Shown: positions 63,957 through 64,000 of the stretch, in pieces
Layout: every line of letters starts with the position of its first letter
How positions within the stretch are numbered: position 1 is the first letter of the stretch
DNA from: Paraburkholderia aspalathi
GTDB lineage: Bacteria > Pseudomonadota > Gammaproteobacteria > Burkholderiales > Burkholderiaceae
Assembly (NCBI RefSeq): GCF_900116445.1
Contig: NZ_FPBH01000014.1
Span: 62,001 to 126,000, forward strand
DNA: 64,000 bases
Reading direction: 5' to 3'
Program-made: the position numbers and the translations under genes
Notes under the pieces: model-generated
Told to the model about the DNA's origin: nothing
Databases searched by the model: none
Seen by the model: only the letters and a program-made list of their open reading frames with translations

Positions 63957-64000
63957 ACCTTACCTTATTGGTTCCGCCGAGGACGCATTTCTGGGATTTA

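Overview
The window is a 64-kb piece of a high-GC proteobacterial chromosome. I infer Burkholderiaceae, most likely a Paraburkholderia/Burkholderia-type soil bacterium. The reasons are the density of LysR and GntR regulators, MFS carriers and CoA/sugar-acid catabolism genes, a monomeric NADP isocitrate dehydrogenase, the DUF2844/DUF3443 pair and a DUF3096 mini-protein. I assign about 49 protein genes. I see no rRNA, tRNA, CRISPR array, insertion sequence, integrase or phage gene, so this is chromosomal metabolic and regulatory territory rather than an island.

Layout. 1-2.1 kb: a secreted alpha/beta hydrolase cut by the window edge, then a dienelactone hydrolase. 2.3-8.7 kb: a periplasmic binding-protein-like gene, a small unknown gene, and an overlapping hybrid kinase / REC-PAS-PAS-HisKA_3 kinase / LuxR-type regulator set. 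8.7-9.35 kb: a non-coding stretch with a promoter-terminator pair that looks like a small RNA gene. 9.35-18 kb: a membrane diguanylate cyclase, a Tat-type amidase, a secreted clan GH-A-like glycosidase with a Pro-Thr linker, and a secreted NHL-type beta-propeller protein. 18-20.7 kb: a LysR/NmrA-type SDR divergent pair, a 48-residue membrane protein and a small exported protein. 21-26.3 kb: LysR, class III CoA-transferase, HMG-CoA-lyase-type enzyme, VOC protein and MFS carrier, probably one catabolic unit. 26.4-29.4 kb: a flavin monooxygenase with an NTF2-like N-terminal domain and its GAF-Fis regulator. 30-32.2 kb: a metallo-hydrolase and a DadA-like oxidase. 32.3-33.5 kb: ECF sigma factor, small membrane protein and ferredoxin. 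33.6-39.6 kb: a four-gene operon (gamma-glutamyltransferase family, MFS, GAF protein, MFS) facing a GntR/FadR-type repressor, with two matching 20-22-bp palindromes between them. 39.6-43.2 kb: a binding protein translationally coupled to a CHASE-PAS-GGDEF-EAL enzyme. 43.6-45.1 kb: a drug exporter. 45.2-50 kb: D-glucarate catabolism (carrier, glucarate dehydratase, KDG dehydratase) with a divergent FadR-type regulator. 50.1-54.2 kb: split AtuA-type proteins, CitMHS carrier and LysR. 54.5-56.3 kb: DUF2844 plus a DUF3443 lipoprotein. 56.5-64 kb: alpha/beta hydrolase, small protein, isocitrate dehydrogenase, TonB-dependent receptor and LysR.

The most notable items are these: (i) the GntR-controlled gamma-glutamyltransferase/dual-MFS/GAF operon with paired operators; (ii) DUF3443, which carries two pepsin-like D-[TS]-x-S motifs and a pepsin-like C-terminus; (iii) two places where a solute-binding protein gene sits next to a signalling enzyme (kinase set; c-di-GMP enzyme); (iv) the small RNA candidate at about 8917-9027; and (v) the 10-bp iterons upstream of the beta-propeller gene. 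All functions are read from motifs and context only. No database search was possible.
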